Notes: a model not told the origin generated them from the sequence alone. DNA of 64,000 nucleotides from Chondrus crispus (GCF_000350225.1 NW_005179041.1:62001-126000); one strand, 5' to 3'. Counted from the first letter of the stretch, positions 43,976-55,233 are shown. A program made the numbers and translations.

Positions 43976-45316
43976 ATGACAGGCGCGGCGCCCGCCGCGA
44001 ACGTGCCATCACGTACTGGACCGGTCCCTTCTGGTCTGGTGGCCAATCCTACCCAGTCACCGCCGGCAACCCGCCCATCGCTTCAGGGCGGCGTTGAGAA
44101 GCGTCGCGCTGGTAAATATACCCATCCATTCGGCGGTATGCGACAGTTTGCGGAAGCTCGCGCCGGTCATTCCGGTTGGGATATTCTCTGTCTCACTTTT
44201 GACAATCTCGACCAGCGGAAGGCAGAACGCTCAAAACTCGCCGACCAGATCTCAGAAATATACAAGGAGCAGTTTGTTCGTGTTAACAAGCAACAAGGTA
44301 AAGGCCGCCCAAAGGCGAACAACATATCCGCTGCTAAGAAGACCGTTCGCATGATTGCTGAGCGTATTTTACTTTCACTCGAGGCGCGAGCTACGCAAGA
44401 TCTCTTCAAGGAGGTCTTGGAAAACAGGAAAAAGTCTGAGAAGGAACTCTCGCGACTTCGTCATATTCACAACTGCGGCCGTGAGAATCCGAAGCTCAGC
44501 TACGACGAGATTCGTTCAATCGCTCGCGCTCGTCTCTGCACCATGGGCGACGGAGCTCCAGCACCTGACAGTCCTTCTGCCTCTGGCCCTAGCGCAGAGA
44601 GCCCAGATTTCGAGTCTGACAGTGACATCGTCGAGATTGACATGATTAAGCAGGCCATCGTGGAGATGCGGGCAGACGAAGTGGCTAAGGGATTTACGCC
44701 TAAGTTGCTTAACAGTCGGTGGGTTGAACGGGTCACAACAGCTTGTAAGAAGCTTGTCCAGGAATCATACAGCCGCCAGTTTGTTCCAAGAACGAAAGTC
44801 TACGGTTGCAAGCACTTCACCCGGAAGAATCGCATCTTGATGGTTTGTTGCGGTACGTTTCCTGTTTGTCGAATGTGTCATATACAAGACCGCAACCGCA
44901 TTCACGACGTTCGCATCGAACCAGTCCGAACTATGCTGTGTATGATGTGTGGAGAAGTGCAGCCGAAGACCCAGAACTGCCGGAACTGCAACGAATGCTT
45001 CGGTTCGTACTACTGCGACGTGTGTGGCATTACGGATGACACGCCAGGATATGATTTGCGCCATTGCAACAAGTGCAACGTATGTATGCCAGGTCTCACT
45101 TTTCATTGCGATCGATGCAAGAGCTGCGTTCCAGCGACACCTGATCATGATGCGATTTGCAGTGGAGGACAGGACGCACCAAGCGAGAACAATCAGCAGA
45201 GCGTAGAGTTGCCACATGTGAACAACATTGCAAGTGCAGGTGAATCGATGGACCCCTCATTCGAGGCAATAGCTTCTAGTGAAGCACGTGGGAATCAGCT
45301 ATTTTCTGGCTTGTGA
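43976..45316 (+). CDS. CHY/CTCHY zinc-finger protein, no RING
   Basis: 446 residues from the first in-frame ATG; the frame is open further upstream but without ATG. The C-terminal third is a CHY plus CTCHY zinc-binding region: YGCKHFTRKN, CCGTFPVCRMCH, CMMCGEVQPKTQNCRNC, YYCDVCGITDD, HCNKCNVCMPG, FHCDRCKSCVP. In RCHY1/PIRH2-type ubiquitin ligases a RING finger follows; here the protein ends about 60 residues later with no RING. The N-terminal 250 residues are helical and charged with an acidic Ser-rich patch (ESPDFESDSDIVEID), and are not recognised. Possibly a zinc-binding adaptor in ubiquitination or redox sensing; role inferred only. Intronless, intact host gene. Confidence 0.8.
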   Translation: MTGAAPAANVPSRTGPVPSGLVANPTQSPPATRPSLQGGVEKRRAGKYTHPFGGMRQFAEARAGHSGWDILCLTFDNLDQRKAERSKLADQISEIYKEQFVRVNKQQGKGRPKANNISAAKKTVRMIAERILLSLEARATQDLFKEVLENRKKSEKELSRLRHIHNCGRENPKLSYDEIRSIARARLCTMGDGAPAPDSPSASGPSAESPDFESDSDIVEIDMIKQAIVEMRADEVAKGFTPKLLNSRWVERVTTACKKLVQESYSRQFVPRTKVYGCKHFTRKNRILMVCCGTFPVCRMCHIQDRNRIHDVRIEPVRTMLCMMCGEVQPKTQNCRNCNECFGSYYCDVCGITDDTPGYDLRHCNKCNVCMPGLTFHCDRCKSCVPATPDHDAICSGGQDAPSENNQQSVELPHVNNIASAGESMDPSFEAIASSEARGNQLFSGL

Positions 45317-48300
45317 CAGTTATTCTTTGCAATGGTCCTATCCATTGCACTGCGAACATACTGCTCGCTATGATTTGCTTTTAATCTATCCCCATTTCCC
45401 ACCCTGATCCCATCTACCTTTTTTCTGTTTCCTGCTATTTCGACCATATCCCATCGGCTACGCCTCAGCTCCCGTTTTGTCTTCTCTTCGTTGATTATTA
45501 GAAGTTCTCATGTTTTCTGTCTTGAGTCAAGCCCGTGATTTTGCGACGTAATTTGAGGTAGTTGTGGTCGCCTGAGAAAGATTGTTTTACAATCTTACTT
45601 GCGATGATAAGTTAATGTTTTAATGTAGGTGCTTGTACAGTTCTGTGCCGACGTCAAGGAGGAGAGACTTGCGCGTCAAATCTACCAGTTTGTTGTTATT
45701 GTTGTTACAGAAGAGTTTATTGCGTTTCCCGTCAACCGTACGGATGACGTCAATCATTTTCATTTATCATGACTTGGCCCCCCCAGAGAGTGAGCAGCTG
45801 CACGAACTGCTGAAATAGGCTTGTTTTCGGTTAGATAACTATTTCAAACTGCTTCAAACATGTTGTATTCAAGGCAGCACCCATTGACGGGGCTCTTGAA
45901 GAGTGTGATTCGACATATTTCGAAGAACAGCTTGGTGCAGCGAAGAAGAGTGATAAAAAATGTGGAAAGTATGCGAGTGACATGGAAATATTTGTACGGT
46001 GAAGTGCAGACCAAGTACGTGTTATTGATTTGTTTCTTGAGAATGCAGATGAGTTAGATAGCGTACAAGGCGTGTTAATTTGACTTGTCCTTTAAACGTG
46101 GCGACGCCAGTGCGCGATTGCCCGCGTCTTCCGTCGCGAAGGTAGCACATGCATGAGGGACGTTTTTGAGGGGATACGAAGGAGGTTGTGAGGGGTAAAG
46201 TTATGTTTAGCTTGCTAGAGACGCGGTGTTAGAGCTATACACTTGCACTCGGTACGAGGAAAGCCGTGGAAACTAAAGGTTTCGGTCAGAGGCGGCAGCT
46301 GAAGAGGGTGTACAGTAAAACGACAACTAAACGAAAGTGTGAATAAACCTCTTAGGCCTTAACACCAGAGGGACGACAAGAGGAGAAAAGCTGTTCCTCA
46401 CACGAGCGGTAGCGGTAGGGTGTGAATGGTTGAGGCAAGCAGATAAATTCTGGGAGTAAATAGAATGCAAAGACGGCTACAGGGCGTGTATGGACAGGAG
46501 AGGGATGCAATTGAGCGACAGATTCATATCACGGCGACATGTGGCAACAAGGCACTCGCCGGCCGGGAAAGGACTCGTGATCTGGTAAGATATGTAACTT
46601 CTTTCACTTGAGGTAAACACACGCGCTGTTCTGTGGACAAAATGATGACAAAGTGGGAGGACAGACAGACAAAGAAGGATACCGGGGCAGGCGGTCTCGT
46701 CAGGTGTATTGAAGGTCAGCAAGGAAGCAGGGCTCGGCTGATGAGTCCCATGACGGGCCCAGACAATGGTCCATACCGAACATTTCATATCGCAGTTGCA
46801 AAAGAACAAAGGGCGAGAGCCGCTAATGCCCACGACAAGGTGCTGCAGAGGGAAAACGCGGCAGTCGGGGTGTTTCAAATGGACAACCCCGTAATAGACA
46901 TGCCTCTGGCAGGCCTTGGATTTTTTGGATGCAGCTCTTTGCAAGCGGGGCAAGACGGGATTGGACCGGGGGCCCCCTTGAAGCCTTTTCTTACACGTAT
47001 TCTTGCTCCAACTCGACCGGACAAGCACCTTATTCAAGGTACTACTACTGTACTGCTTGCGCAGTGCTTTTTAAAGCACTGTTACCTGCAGTTGCGCAAC
47101 CTTGTTGTGGGGTCAAGACGGGGCTTCCGGGGCCAGGGCAAGCAAACTGCTGAGCGAAAGAAGATGTCTGAGTGGGTTACCCGGTGGTCATTGCGCCGCC
47201 AAAATTGCTGGAGAGCACTGTAATAAGCACCTATTGCTTACACTATATGTACTCGTCTAATCTTCATACATCTCCGGTGTCCATGCTTTCCTATGTCATT
47301 TGAAAAGCCCCATTTTGTATCCAGGTCCAACTCATCCTTGCTGTATGGGCCCGCGGTGTGCAGATCTCCGGATATTGAAGCTGTTCAAATTATCTAACAA
47401 TGCTAATGCCACAGTAGAAGCTCGACGTCCGATGAATGAGCCAGGGTCCGGGACACTTGGGAGTGGGGATCGTGTACTGTGAATCAGTCCTTACCTGTAA
47501 AGTACTACATACAGGCCTCCGTAGCTCTGGCGCTCATCTTGCGTAAGATATTGCTATTTGTAATTGCTATTTGTAAACTGTGCTCCCTAAGGCCCTTCCT
47601 CGACCCCCTTTGGACTCATCTAAGATGAGTCATGTTCGTCGGTGTACGTCGGTCGTCTGACAAGTGTAGCGCACGTCGCGCTGGTGCGCAGTTATATGCT
47701 ACACGAGTCACACGTGTGCAGAAAGGCTTCAGATGAAAGAGTAGGAAGCAAATGCGTGGTTTTGATTGGTGTGTGTGACAGTGTCGTATGCTTCCACCCG
47801 CAACATAACGAGATATTCGTTACATGATTAGAACACTTGTCACACAAGGAAAGGACGTGGGGAACCGGGGCCCTTGCGAATTTGTGAGGAAGAGAACCCT
47901 GAAAGAGTGGATGAAAGCCGTACAGTATGTAGTCTTGCACACACAAAAAAGAAAAAAAACATGGGCCAAATGTGGAGCCTTGGGCAACGTCCGGATGGGC
48001 GTGCTCGAATAGGGCCTAGCGGATGGTCGTGATTGGACGAGGAAGGCGCATAGTGGGCACAATAGATGGCGCGGAGCGCATGAGGAAAGCGGCGCATGCG
48101 CCAAGGGACCAGGTTTCACGGCGGCGTGACCTGACCTTGCAAGGGACGCCGGCGGTGGGCGCAGCGGAGTGAGCTATGGTGGACGATGTGGGGTACACGT
48201 GTAATATGTAACGGGAGATGCGTCTCTCCGCCTCCCGGCCTATGCCTCTCTCGGTCTGAGCCAAGAGGCGTATTCTGTGTTTGGAGCTAGGAAAGGGCAG

Positions 48301-48599
48301 GGTTGAGAGTTGGGCTTGGCTCTACACTGCTGTCGCCTTGAGATGAGCGCTGGTGGCTGGTACAATAGAAATTGAAAGATAAACTGTTTAGTATGTACGA
48401 AAAGGTCATCACATTAACAAGAAAGAACATAGACGATAGTACAGACATGAGTATCCCATGCTAGCACAAATCCCAGAGAGCGAGGAAGAGAGAAAAGAAA
48501 CCGTCACGAGAAATACATTGACGATTGACATAAAACCCGAAACTACGGAACAACGGCAATAAGTAAGGTCGCGCCAACTTCGCGAAGGCCGCACTATGG
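45317..48599. other. 3.3-kb intergenic region, no supported gene
   Basis: Two overlapping open frames on opposite strands (46633-47223 plus, 47037-46477 minus) have no recognisable domain and cannot both be real; neither has coding features I trust. A hairpin AAGATTGTTTTACAATCTT (45579-45597) lies about 260 bp after the CHY gene and could aid 3' end formation. Confidence 0.35.
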
Positions 48600-49328
48600 T
48601 CACAAGCCGGCACCACCGCCCTCCCTAAGCATACTTTCCAGCAAGTGCTTCTCCTTCCTGAGCGTCTCGAGTTCACGACCCTGGGTGTCATTGACCCTTG
48701 CAAACGACACGCATCTGTCGAGCAGTTTAGCGGTCACGTCCCTAAGGTCCTCGAGCTCCCCCTGAATGTCATGAATGGTGGCCTGACGACGCGCGCGACT
48801 GCGCTTGGCGCTCTCCCTGTTGCGCAGTCGTCGCTTGTAATGAACCAAGGCGCGCTCGTCCTCGTTCATGCGACGAACTTCAGCACTGGTGCTGCCGGCT
48901 AAGTCGAGCAACATCTCTGCTGGGAAGGTGTCTGCGTGCTCTTGTGAGGTGGGCGTTGCGCTGTTCCCTTGGACAGCTTCTTCAGCAGGGACGGCTGTCA
49001 TGGACGACGACGGGGAGACGGAAGTGAGCGGGGAGGTCTTCTTGGTTGGAGTGGGCGACACTGCGCGACGCTTCTTGGCAGGGCTTTGTGGGTGATGAGG
49101 AGCGGGACGGGTCTTGATAGTTGGGGAGGGGAGGGAGGCGTCGTCGCTCTCCCAGTCGTCGGGGTCTGGGTCGGTCGAGTCGCTGAGCAGCGAGCTAGAG
49201 CGGGAGCGGGAGCGAGGGCGGGTGCGCGAAGAAGGGGAGGAGGTCGCGTGGGGCGTGGTCGTTTGGCGGTGTTCTGCGGACACGGCGGCAAGTTGGGCAG
49301 CAGCCGCGGTAATTGCGGTGAGGCCCAT
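48600..49328 (-). CDS. bZIP transcription factor
   Basis: 242 residues from the ATG at 49328. The basic region is NRESAKRSRARRQ (Asn-x7-Arg with the invariant Asn and Arg), preceded by YKRRLR and followed by a leucine-zipper-like heptad pattern (IHDIQGELEDLRDVTAKLLDRCV, split here only by a Cys). It lies at about residues 165-225. The N-terminal part is low-complexity Ser/Pro/Thr-rich with an acidic patch (DSTDPDPDDWESDD), a possible activation domain, and a basic PAKKRRAVS, a possible nuclear signal. Expected to bind ACGT-type sites as a dimer in the nucleus. Divergent from the kinase gene, 658 bp between starts. Intact, intronless, GC-rich. Confidence 0.9.
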   Translation of the reverse strand: MGLTAITAAAAQLAAVSAEHRQTTTPHATSSPSSRTRPRSRSRSSSLLSDSTDPDPDDWESDDASLPSPTIKTRPAPHHPQSPAKKRRAVSPTPTKKTSPLTSVSPSSSMTAVPAEEAVQGNSATPTSQEHADTFPAEMLLDLAGSTSAEVRRMNEDERALVHYKRRLRNRESAKRSRARRQATIHDIQGELEDLRDVTAKLLDRCVSFARVNDTQGRELETLRKEKHLLESMLREGGGAGL

Positions 49329-49986
49329 GGCTGTGGGGAGGGAGTGGAGGAATGTCGGGGCAGGGAGGGGCGTAGGGGGGGAATGAAGTAAGCGTGTGAG
49401 TAGGGAGGGCGGGCGGGAGGGCTGTTGAAAGGTGATAAATGATTATGGGGGTTGGGGTGTGGAAGATGGTGAGGGAGGGACGGCGTGAAGTCGAGGCAGA
49501 GCATAGATAACGGTAGAGAGGGGTCGTTAGGGTGCTCGGGGAGGGGGTACGGGGGGCGGCGGGGTGTTGGGTTTGGCTGGGTTGGCGGGAGTGACGGGCG
49601 GAGACGGCGGGCTTGTGGAATGGGCGGTGGGAGGGCGACAAGTGGGTAGGTGGAAGCGCAGCGACGGCGGCGTGACGCGCGAACGGGGGACGGACACTTG
49701 GCGCTTGGTAGAAAGGTGCTGATTACAGTGGGTGGGTACAGGGGGAGCTGTAATGAGGACCCGATCGGGGCCGATAGGGAATGGCCGTGGTGATGAAAAC
49801 TGGCGATGCATTTCTTGGAACAGAACGGCGACCGCGCGAGCTCGCGACACCGGGCCGCCGCTTACCGGACATGCAGAAATAATCACAAATCATTCCTACT
49901 TTTAGTTTATCGCCCCCTCCGTCATTGGGCTTTCACTTATCGCAACGGCCCTCTTCATTTCTTCCGATTTTCACTCCGACCAACCA
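49329..49986. promoter_or_regulatory. Divergent bZIP/kinase intergenic region
   Basis: 658 bp between divergent starts, strongly purine-rich on the plus strand near the bZIP start and C/T-rich near the kinase start. Likely contains both promoters; no TATA box is clear. Confidence 0.4.
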
Positions 49987-51855
49987 ATGCATTCCGCACC
50001 TTCACCTCCCGCCCCTCAATGCCACGTCTTCCCTGATAATCCCCCCATCCTTTCCATACCCCGCCCCCGCAGCGTGCTGCTCCTCACCCCATCCTCCCCT
50101 TCCCACCCCATCCCCCCCTCCCCACCCCATCCTCCGCCTCCTCACCCCTCCACACACACCCCCCCCCCCCCCCCCCCCCCCAAAACCCCCATAAAACAAA
50201 NNNNNNNNNNCGTCCGCACCCTCACTCCATCTCTCTCTCTCGTCCGTGCCCTCCCGCTTTCCCGTGCCACATGGCTCCACGCGGCCCATCGCCCCCTCGC
50301 GCGTTTCACACAGTGCTGGCTGCAGTTGCACCACAATGTCCTGCTCATTCATCCTATCAACGCTTTGTTAGATGCCTACAAGGCTCGCCGAGGTTCTAGT
50401 CTCGCCACCCATGACACCGCCACGAGAAATCTCGCCGCGCTCTCAGAGCATCAGCTCGTCCAGCTCGCCGCCTTTGTGCCAGAAAGAGCTGTCGTCGTCA
50501 TCGTGCTTCCCGCTGTGCGCGTCTTCGTCAAGAAACAGGGCACAGTCCGTTTGCTTCCCGGGATATCCGTCTGGGCGGGCGTCATTTTGAAGTTTGATCA
50601 GGGCCCTGAAGACCGCGATTCTTGGGTCGAGTCCTTTGCGGACGCGAAGCGAAACCCCGACAAGAACTTGTCCAACTTTTCCGTTCAACGTCAGATCGGC
50701 AAAGGTGCTAGTGGACGTGTGTATCTCGTGCGCGATGAGGAGGAACGCAAGAGTCTTGCGCTCAAGGTTATCGAGAAGAGCAGCGTGTACGAGTCGGACG
50801 ATGCTTATCGCCACGCCATCGACGAGCGTTTAGTTTTGCAGATTGCTGCAGGACATCCCTTCGTCCTCGGTCTCAAGTATGCCTTTCAGAATGCTAACCG
50901 TCTCTTCCTCGTCACCGAGTACTGCCCTGGCGGTGACCTGTTCGGCTACATGGAGAGAAGGATTCAACCTATGGACGAACATGTCGCCAGATTTATCGCT
51001 GCTGAGATTCTACTGGCTTTGGAGCATATCCATAGCTTTGGCGTTGTTTATCGTGATCTGAAACTAGAGAACATATTGCTGGATGCAGACGGGCACGTAA
51101 GGGTTGCCGATTTTGGGTTGTCAAAACTTCTCAAGGCTCCCAATGGATATGTGAAAAAGACGAACACTTTTTGTGGCACAAGGGAGTATGTTGCTCCAGA
51201 GATGATTCGCGGGGTCATGTATGACACAACGTTGGATATCTGGACGTATGGAATACTATTGTACGAGATGCTTTCCGGACGCACCCCTTTTCACAGCTCC
51301 GATCGCACCGACATCTACAAGCGCATCGAGAAAGCACCGATCTGCTACCCGCGGCACTTATCGGAGGAATGTAAAAGCTTGCTGGAGAAGCTTCTCATGC
51401 GTAAGCCGGAAGAGCGGATAGGGGCTGGGGAAGTGGGACTTGACGAGATCAAGAAGCACAGCTGGTTCAAGGGCATTGACTGGATTGCGTTGCACAACAA
51501 GACTGGGATAAAGAGTCCACTGAAAAAGCACTGTCGGATGCTCAAGCCGGTAGAGCAAAAGGCAAGTGCTCGTGAACGGAACAAAGGGATACCGGAAAAG
51601 GCGCTGGTGACATTGGAGGCAGACTTGAGGGAGGATTTTGAATTTTTACAAGAAACTTCAAACCACACTGTTGTGGATCTATCGCGACGACCACAATCGC
51701 CCATGGCAAGACGGCGACGAATGATTTTGGCAGGGTACGCGTTTTGCGAAAAGAATGCTGCGAAACTCAAGGAAGTGGCGGACGAGAAGAAGAGCCAATC
51801 GCAACAACAGCAAAGTGATGAACTAGAGACAGTTGCTGGTGGCGTAATATCTTAG
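49987..51855 (+). CDS. AGC-family Ser/Thr protein kinase
   Basis: Kinase domain at about residues 233-485. Motifs: glycine loop GKGASGRVYLV, ALKVIEK with the ATP-binding Lys, alpha-C Glu in IDERLVL, catalytic YRDLKLEN, ADFGLSK, activation loop KKTNTFCGTREYVAPEM with the Thr that PDK1 phosphorylates in this group, and an AGC tail with KPEERIGAGEVGLDEIKKHSWF. A DRDSWVESFADAKRN segment ahead of the kinase looks like the last helix of a PH domain, suggesting an Akt-like layout. No clear FxxF hydrophobic motif is seen in the tail. The start is uncertain: a 10-N gap (50201-50210) and a run of more than 20 C lie in the N-terminal part, so the frame upstream of the gap is unproven. Membrane-proximal growth or stress signalling is the inferred role. 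Confidence 0.85.
   Translation: MHSAPSPPAPQCHVFPDNPPILSIPRPRSVLLLTPSSPSHPIPPSPPHPPPPHPSTHTPPPPPPPKTPIKQXXXXVRTLTPSLSLVRALPLSRATWLHAAHRPLARFTQCWLQLHHNVLLIHPINALLDAYKARRGSSLATHDTATRNLAALSEHQLVQLAAFVPERAVVVIVLPAVRVFVKKQGTVRLLPGISVWAGVILKFDQGPEDRDSWVESFADAKRNPDKNLSNFSVQRQIGKGASGRVYLVRDEEERKSLALKVIEKSSVYESDDAYRHAIDERLVLQIAAGHPFVLGLKYAFQNANRLFLVTEYCPGGDLFGYMERRIQPMDEHVARFIAAEILLALEHIHSFGVVYRDLKLENILLDADGHVRVADFGLSKLLKAPNGYVKKTNTFCGTREYVAPEMIRGVMYDTTLDIWTYGILLYEMLSGRTPFHSSDRTDIYKRIEKAPICYPRHLSEECKSLLEKLLMRKPEERIGAGEVGLDEIKKHSWFKGIDWIALHNKTGIKSPLKKHCRMLKPVEQKASARERNKGIPEKALVTLEADLREDFEFLQETSNHTVVDLSRRPQSPMARRRRMILAGYAFCEKNAAKLKEVADEKKSQSQQQQSDELETVAGGVIS
50159..50210. other. Poly-C tract and assembly gap
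   Basis: A long C run is followed by AAAACCCCCATAAAACAAA and ten N. Sequence and frame across this point are unknown; it lies in the 5' part of the kinase gene. Confidence 0.95.
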
Positions 51856-52769
51856 TTTAGGGTGGTGTTCATAAGGTAGGGTTGCAAGATAGTTGGCGGG
51901 ATTGTGGAGGTTGCAGTTTTGATTTGTATAGAGGAGTATTTTCGGAGTCTGGCGAAGAAATGCATGCTAGAAATTTCAATTTTCCAAACACGTTTGAGAT
52001 GGAAGATGCACTGAGAGAGCTTTGAGGGCACAGGTAGTGGTGCCAAGATTGTTTGAGATGGATTGCCGTTCTTGCGCCTGTGCGGGTAAAGAAAAGAAAG
52101 GTAGAAATTTTTTACGATGTTTGGTTGGCGGCACAGGAGTTGCATGCATGATGCCGACAACCGAGTAGAGGCGTCGTGGTGTGGAGGACAGTGTCATGGG
52201 GACGACGGCTGCCGTTGCACATGGGCACGCGAGGTGACGGCCCTCACTGTCGGCGATTCGATTCGATCTCGTGTGAGAGAGGAGTCTTCCAGATCATTTC
52301 GCAGCAAATCAAATCCAACGAAAATCACATCAATTAGCTTTCCCTGAAGACGAGTTGCTTCTAAACTCCGCCAAGTGTTTGCTATTGACTCGATTTGCCG
52401 ACAGCCGCCGTTTCCTAATGCTCTCGAGTTACGTGTCTGGCCAATTGCCATACAGAGCAGACATCTAATCAACAGCGGACCTCCGCTAGCACTGGATACG
52501 TGTCATTCTGTACGCTATCCGTCTCGATAGTTGCTGATACCTCTTGCTGTACGACGTGTACAACGTGTACCGCTCGGACCCTTGCAAGTTGCCGCAGCCT
52601 TTGTCTTCGTGCACGACACACACACACACAGTAAGTTATCAATCAGGAAAAATCAGACACTCTTCCCATAAATCTACTGATAGGGTTCACTTTTAACACT
52701 TACCTATGTACAGACCCTACCCAAACAGCCATGTCCGTCTAGTCAAAACAAGATACCGACACGAGTATG
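51856..52769. other. Intergenic region between kinase and secreted-protein genes
   Basis: No gene seen. A short (AC)n microsatellite lies at about 52614-52630. The kinase and the next gene converge here. Confidence 0.5.
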
Positions 52770-53762
52770 CTAAATGACAACCGCCACACACCCAACATCC
52801 ACCTGACACCCCTCAAAATTCCGATTGATCGCCCTGCAAGCCTGCATCGCTTCCAAATATCCCAACCCTGCATCCTCCGTCCTCTCCTCCCCGGTGGCGA
52901 GCATCGCGCTCTGCAGCACTCTCCCCACGCTCATCCCGACGGCAGCATTCGACGCTGGCAAGTGCGGGCACGCCTGCAGCACCATGCGCCCGGCCACGTC
53001 AAATGCAGGCGGCGCCGACTCGCGTCTCGTCCCCACCCCGTGCCACGCCAACCGCACGTTGACCACGGCCGTCGCGCACTCGGACACACGCCCGTCCAGC
53101 TTGCGCCATGATCCGTCCGTAACGTCCCCTCGCAACTCACCGCGCGCCTCCGTCTCACTCGACAGCGCCTCGCTCATCTGCGCCGCCGAGCTGAACGAAA
53201 CCTCGTGACCGCGATGCCCGAACCTGAACAGCGGCGGGAAGCCCCCTCGGCCGAGTGGCACACCGTGCTGTGGTCTCACCACGCGGTTCCAGTGGGTGTC
53301 AAGAACCTGCCTTCCCTCCCGCGTGGCCCAGAAGGCGGGGCGCTCGGAGCACAAATTAGAGCCCTTTGAAAAGACGTCGGCGACTTTGCGGAGCTGTCTG
53401 AACGGTCTGAGAGGGACCAAGATCGTGGGTTGCGCGCCCACGGAGACGCGGAGGGTAGTGCGGGCGCACTTGCACTGCCCGTCGACGGCAAGTGGGCCTG
53501 TGCAAGCGAGAGGTGGGGCGGCGAAACGCGCGCGGCAGAGAGTCGTGCCGGCGCAGTCGCAGACGTAGCGGAATCTGCACGGGCGCTGGTGGCAGGTCGT
53601 AGCGGAGGAGGGGGAGAGGCAGAAGGAGGGGGAGGCGAGGTGGCGCATAGAGCATGGGCACTCGCCGGGGCGGGTAAGAGAGGAGCAGTGGGAGGCCAAG
53701 TCCAGGGTTTGTGTGAGAGGGAGGAGAAGTAGGAGAAGAAGGGGCAGGAGGGATGGAGACAT
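52770..53762 (-). CDS. Secreted Cys-rich protein, unknown
   Basis: The frame is open much further upstream, but the start chosen is the ATG at 53762, because it begins a textbook signal peptide (MSPSLLPLLLLLLLPLTQT). The mature part, about 310 residues, has a Cys-rich N-terminal region (ECPCSMRHL, FCLSPSSATTCHQRPCRFRYVCDC, LACTG, GQCKC; about 14 Cys, hence disulfides). A C-terminal domain follows with FRFGHRGHEVSFSSAAQMSE and a second Cys group near the end (ACRAINRNFEGCQVDVGC). I do not recognise the family. An extracellular or cell-wall role is inferred from the signal peptide. Intronless and GC-rich like the other host genes. Confidence 0.7.
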   Translation of the reverse strand: MSPSLLPLLLLLLLPLTQTLDLASHCSSLTRPGECPCSMRHLASPSFCLSPSSATTCHQRPCRFRYVCDCAGTTLCRARFAAPPLACTGPLAVDGQCKCARTTLRVSVGAQPTILVPLRPFRQLRKVADVFSKGSNLCSERPAFWATREGRQVLDTHWNRVVRPQHGVPLGRGGFPPLFRFGHRGHEVSFSSAAQMSEALSSETEARGELRGDVTDGSWRKLDGRVSECATAVVNVRLAWHGVGTRRESAPPAFDVAGRMVLQACPHLPASNAAVGMSVGRVLQSAMLATGEERTEDAGLGYLEAMQACRAINRNFEGCQVDVGCVAVVI

Positions 53763-55233
53763 GGTTAGGGGAGGAAGGGGGGGAAGAGGATGCGGGGGAT
53801 GACTTGGCGATCCACAGTGAGCAGGTATAGACAGGCACGAGTTGGGTTGTAGAGAAGGGAAGAACGGAATCGATGCGGGCGCGATCGGATACGCGACGAA
53901 GAAGCAAGAGCGATGGCAGGAGTTCACCAAACGGGAGTGAGAGTGTCCGTGGGGAATGGATGCGCGAGTAGAGGGGACGGCAAGTCGAGAGATGGCAGCT
54001 AAAGAAGGGGGAGGAGTGGCAGGAGAGGAGGATGCAGTTGGGGGAGCGGAGCAAGCGTGTCTGGAATGAGATTGTGCGTACGGGGTTGGCAATGTTTGGT
54101 TGATATGAAAAGGCGATGAGAGTGCACCTGAGGATGGGACAGGACGGGGCGAGCGCCGTGGCCCGGTAAATGCCGGGGAGGGGCAGCGGGGCGTGTGGTG
54201 ACGTGTTTCGGGGGCGCCGTGGCTTAGAATCGGGCCCGAGGGGACCGATGGGGGGCGAGGGGGCGTCCCTCCAGCTCCGTCCAGGAGGCCGCTGTTGCTG
54301 CGGCAACCCGACGAGCACAGGTGAGTTGCGATGCAATGCGCACACGGCTTCAGTGGAGCCCGAGGGGCGCGCGTGTGGCGGCCCTTGTTTGAGCGCCCCG
54401 CTGCGTGCCGCAACCACGCCCGCCCCGCTCTGGACGGAACTTCTACGGGCGTACAGAGGCGGTATTGTACGTGTGCGGGCGCATCGGGTGTGGGGTGGCG
54501 ATTGCCTTACTGTTGTTGCTTTGTTGATAATTTAGAAACAAAAAGTCAAGGTAGGGTCTTCAATATCACGCTGCAATGAGACATCCCCGCACGACGCTTG
54601 GCGTCCCTGAGGAGTAATTATGAATTACTCCTCACCCAACCCCGACGTACCGTATGTGTAGAGCGGTATCATGCTAACTTCCACTCGCCCTGTTTCGGTG
54701 CGAAGCACGTGTATGAAGACAAAGGGTTCCGAAAAAACGGGGATGCATTCCTTATCGAAAAAGCCCGATATCAAGTGCCCTCACAAAGGTCACAGATACT
54801 TCCTGCCTCTCTGCACCACCTCGATTCCACGTTGTAGAATTTCAAAAAACATGAGCAAGGCTTTTGGCTGAGCTAGTCGCGGGCATGCATGGGCCCGTAG
54901 CGGTTTAACACGAGCTGTGTACAGTACAAACGTATAAACCCCGACTTGGCCGCAACGAACAGCAATCTGGAGCTTCGATTTCCTTGTGTTTTGCCTCAAT
55001 TTGGACAGCCAGTCTTGGCTGTCTGCAGGCCCCTTTTTTGTAATGTTTGATCATACATTACAATCCGAGGCTCGCCAGCAGTGCACACATCGTCATGTCA
55101 CACTAAAAAGTGCTATCTCTCCCCTACAGCTTCCGAAATCTCCCCGTTTGATCCGTCCATCTTTCTCCCATGACCCGTTGCCCCCGCGCGGCCCTCATCC
55201 CCATCGCCACCAACCTCCCCCGCCGACGAGCGC
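53763..55233. other. Intergenic region with perfect hairpin
   Basis: Upstream of the secreted-protein gene and of the DUF2232 gene (divergent). A perfect inverted repeat, TGAGGAGTAATT / AATTACTCCTCA with a 3-base loop, lies at 54608-54634. A second, smaller one (GACAGCCA/TGGCTGTC) is near 55004-55022. The long open frames at 53.8-54.4 kb are GC-rich low-complexity translations and not convincing genes. Confidence 0.45.

Noticed and set aside
46477-47223. Overlapping frames of 186 and 196 codons on opposite strands
   Set aside because: No domain, no signal, no repeat relation; opposite-strand overlap of this size in DNA of moderate GC is compatible with chance.
53763-54413. Long N-terminal extension of the secreted-protein frame
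   Set aside because: The extension is Pro/Ser/Ala low-complexity translation of GC-rich DNA, while the internal Met at 53762 begins a perfect signal peptide.
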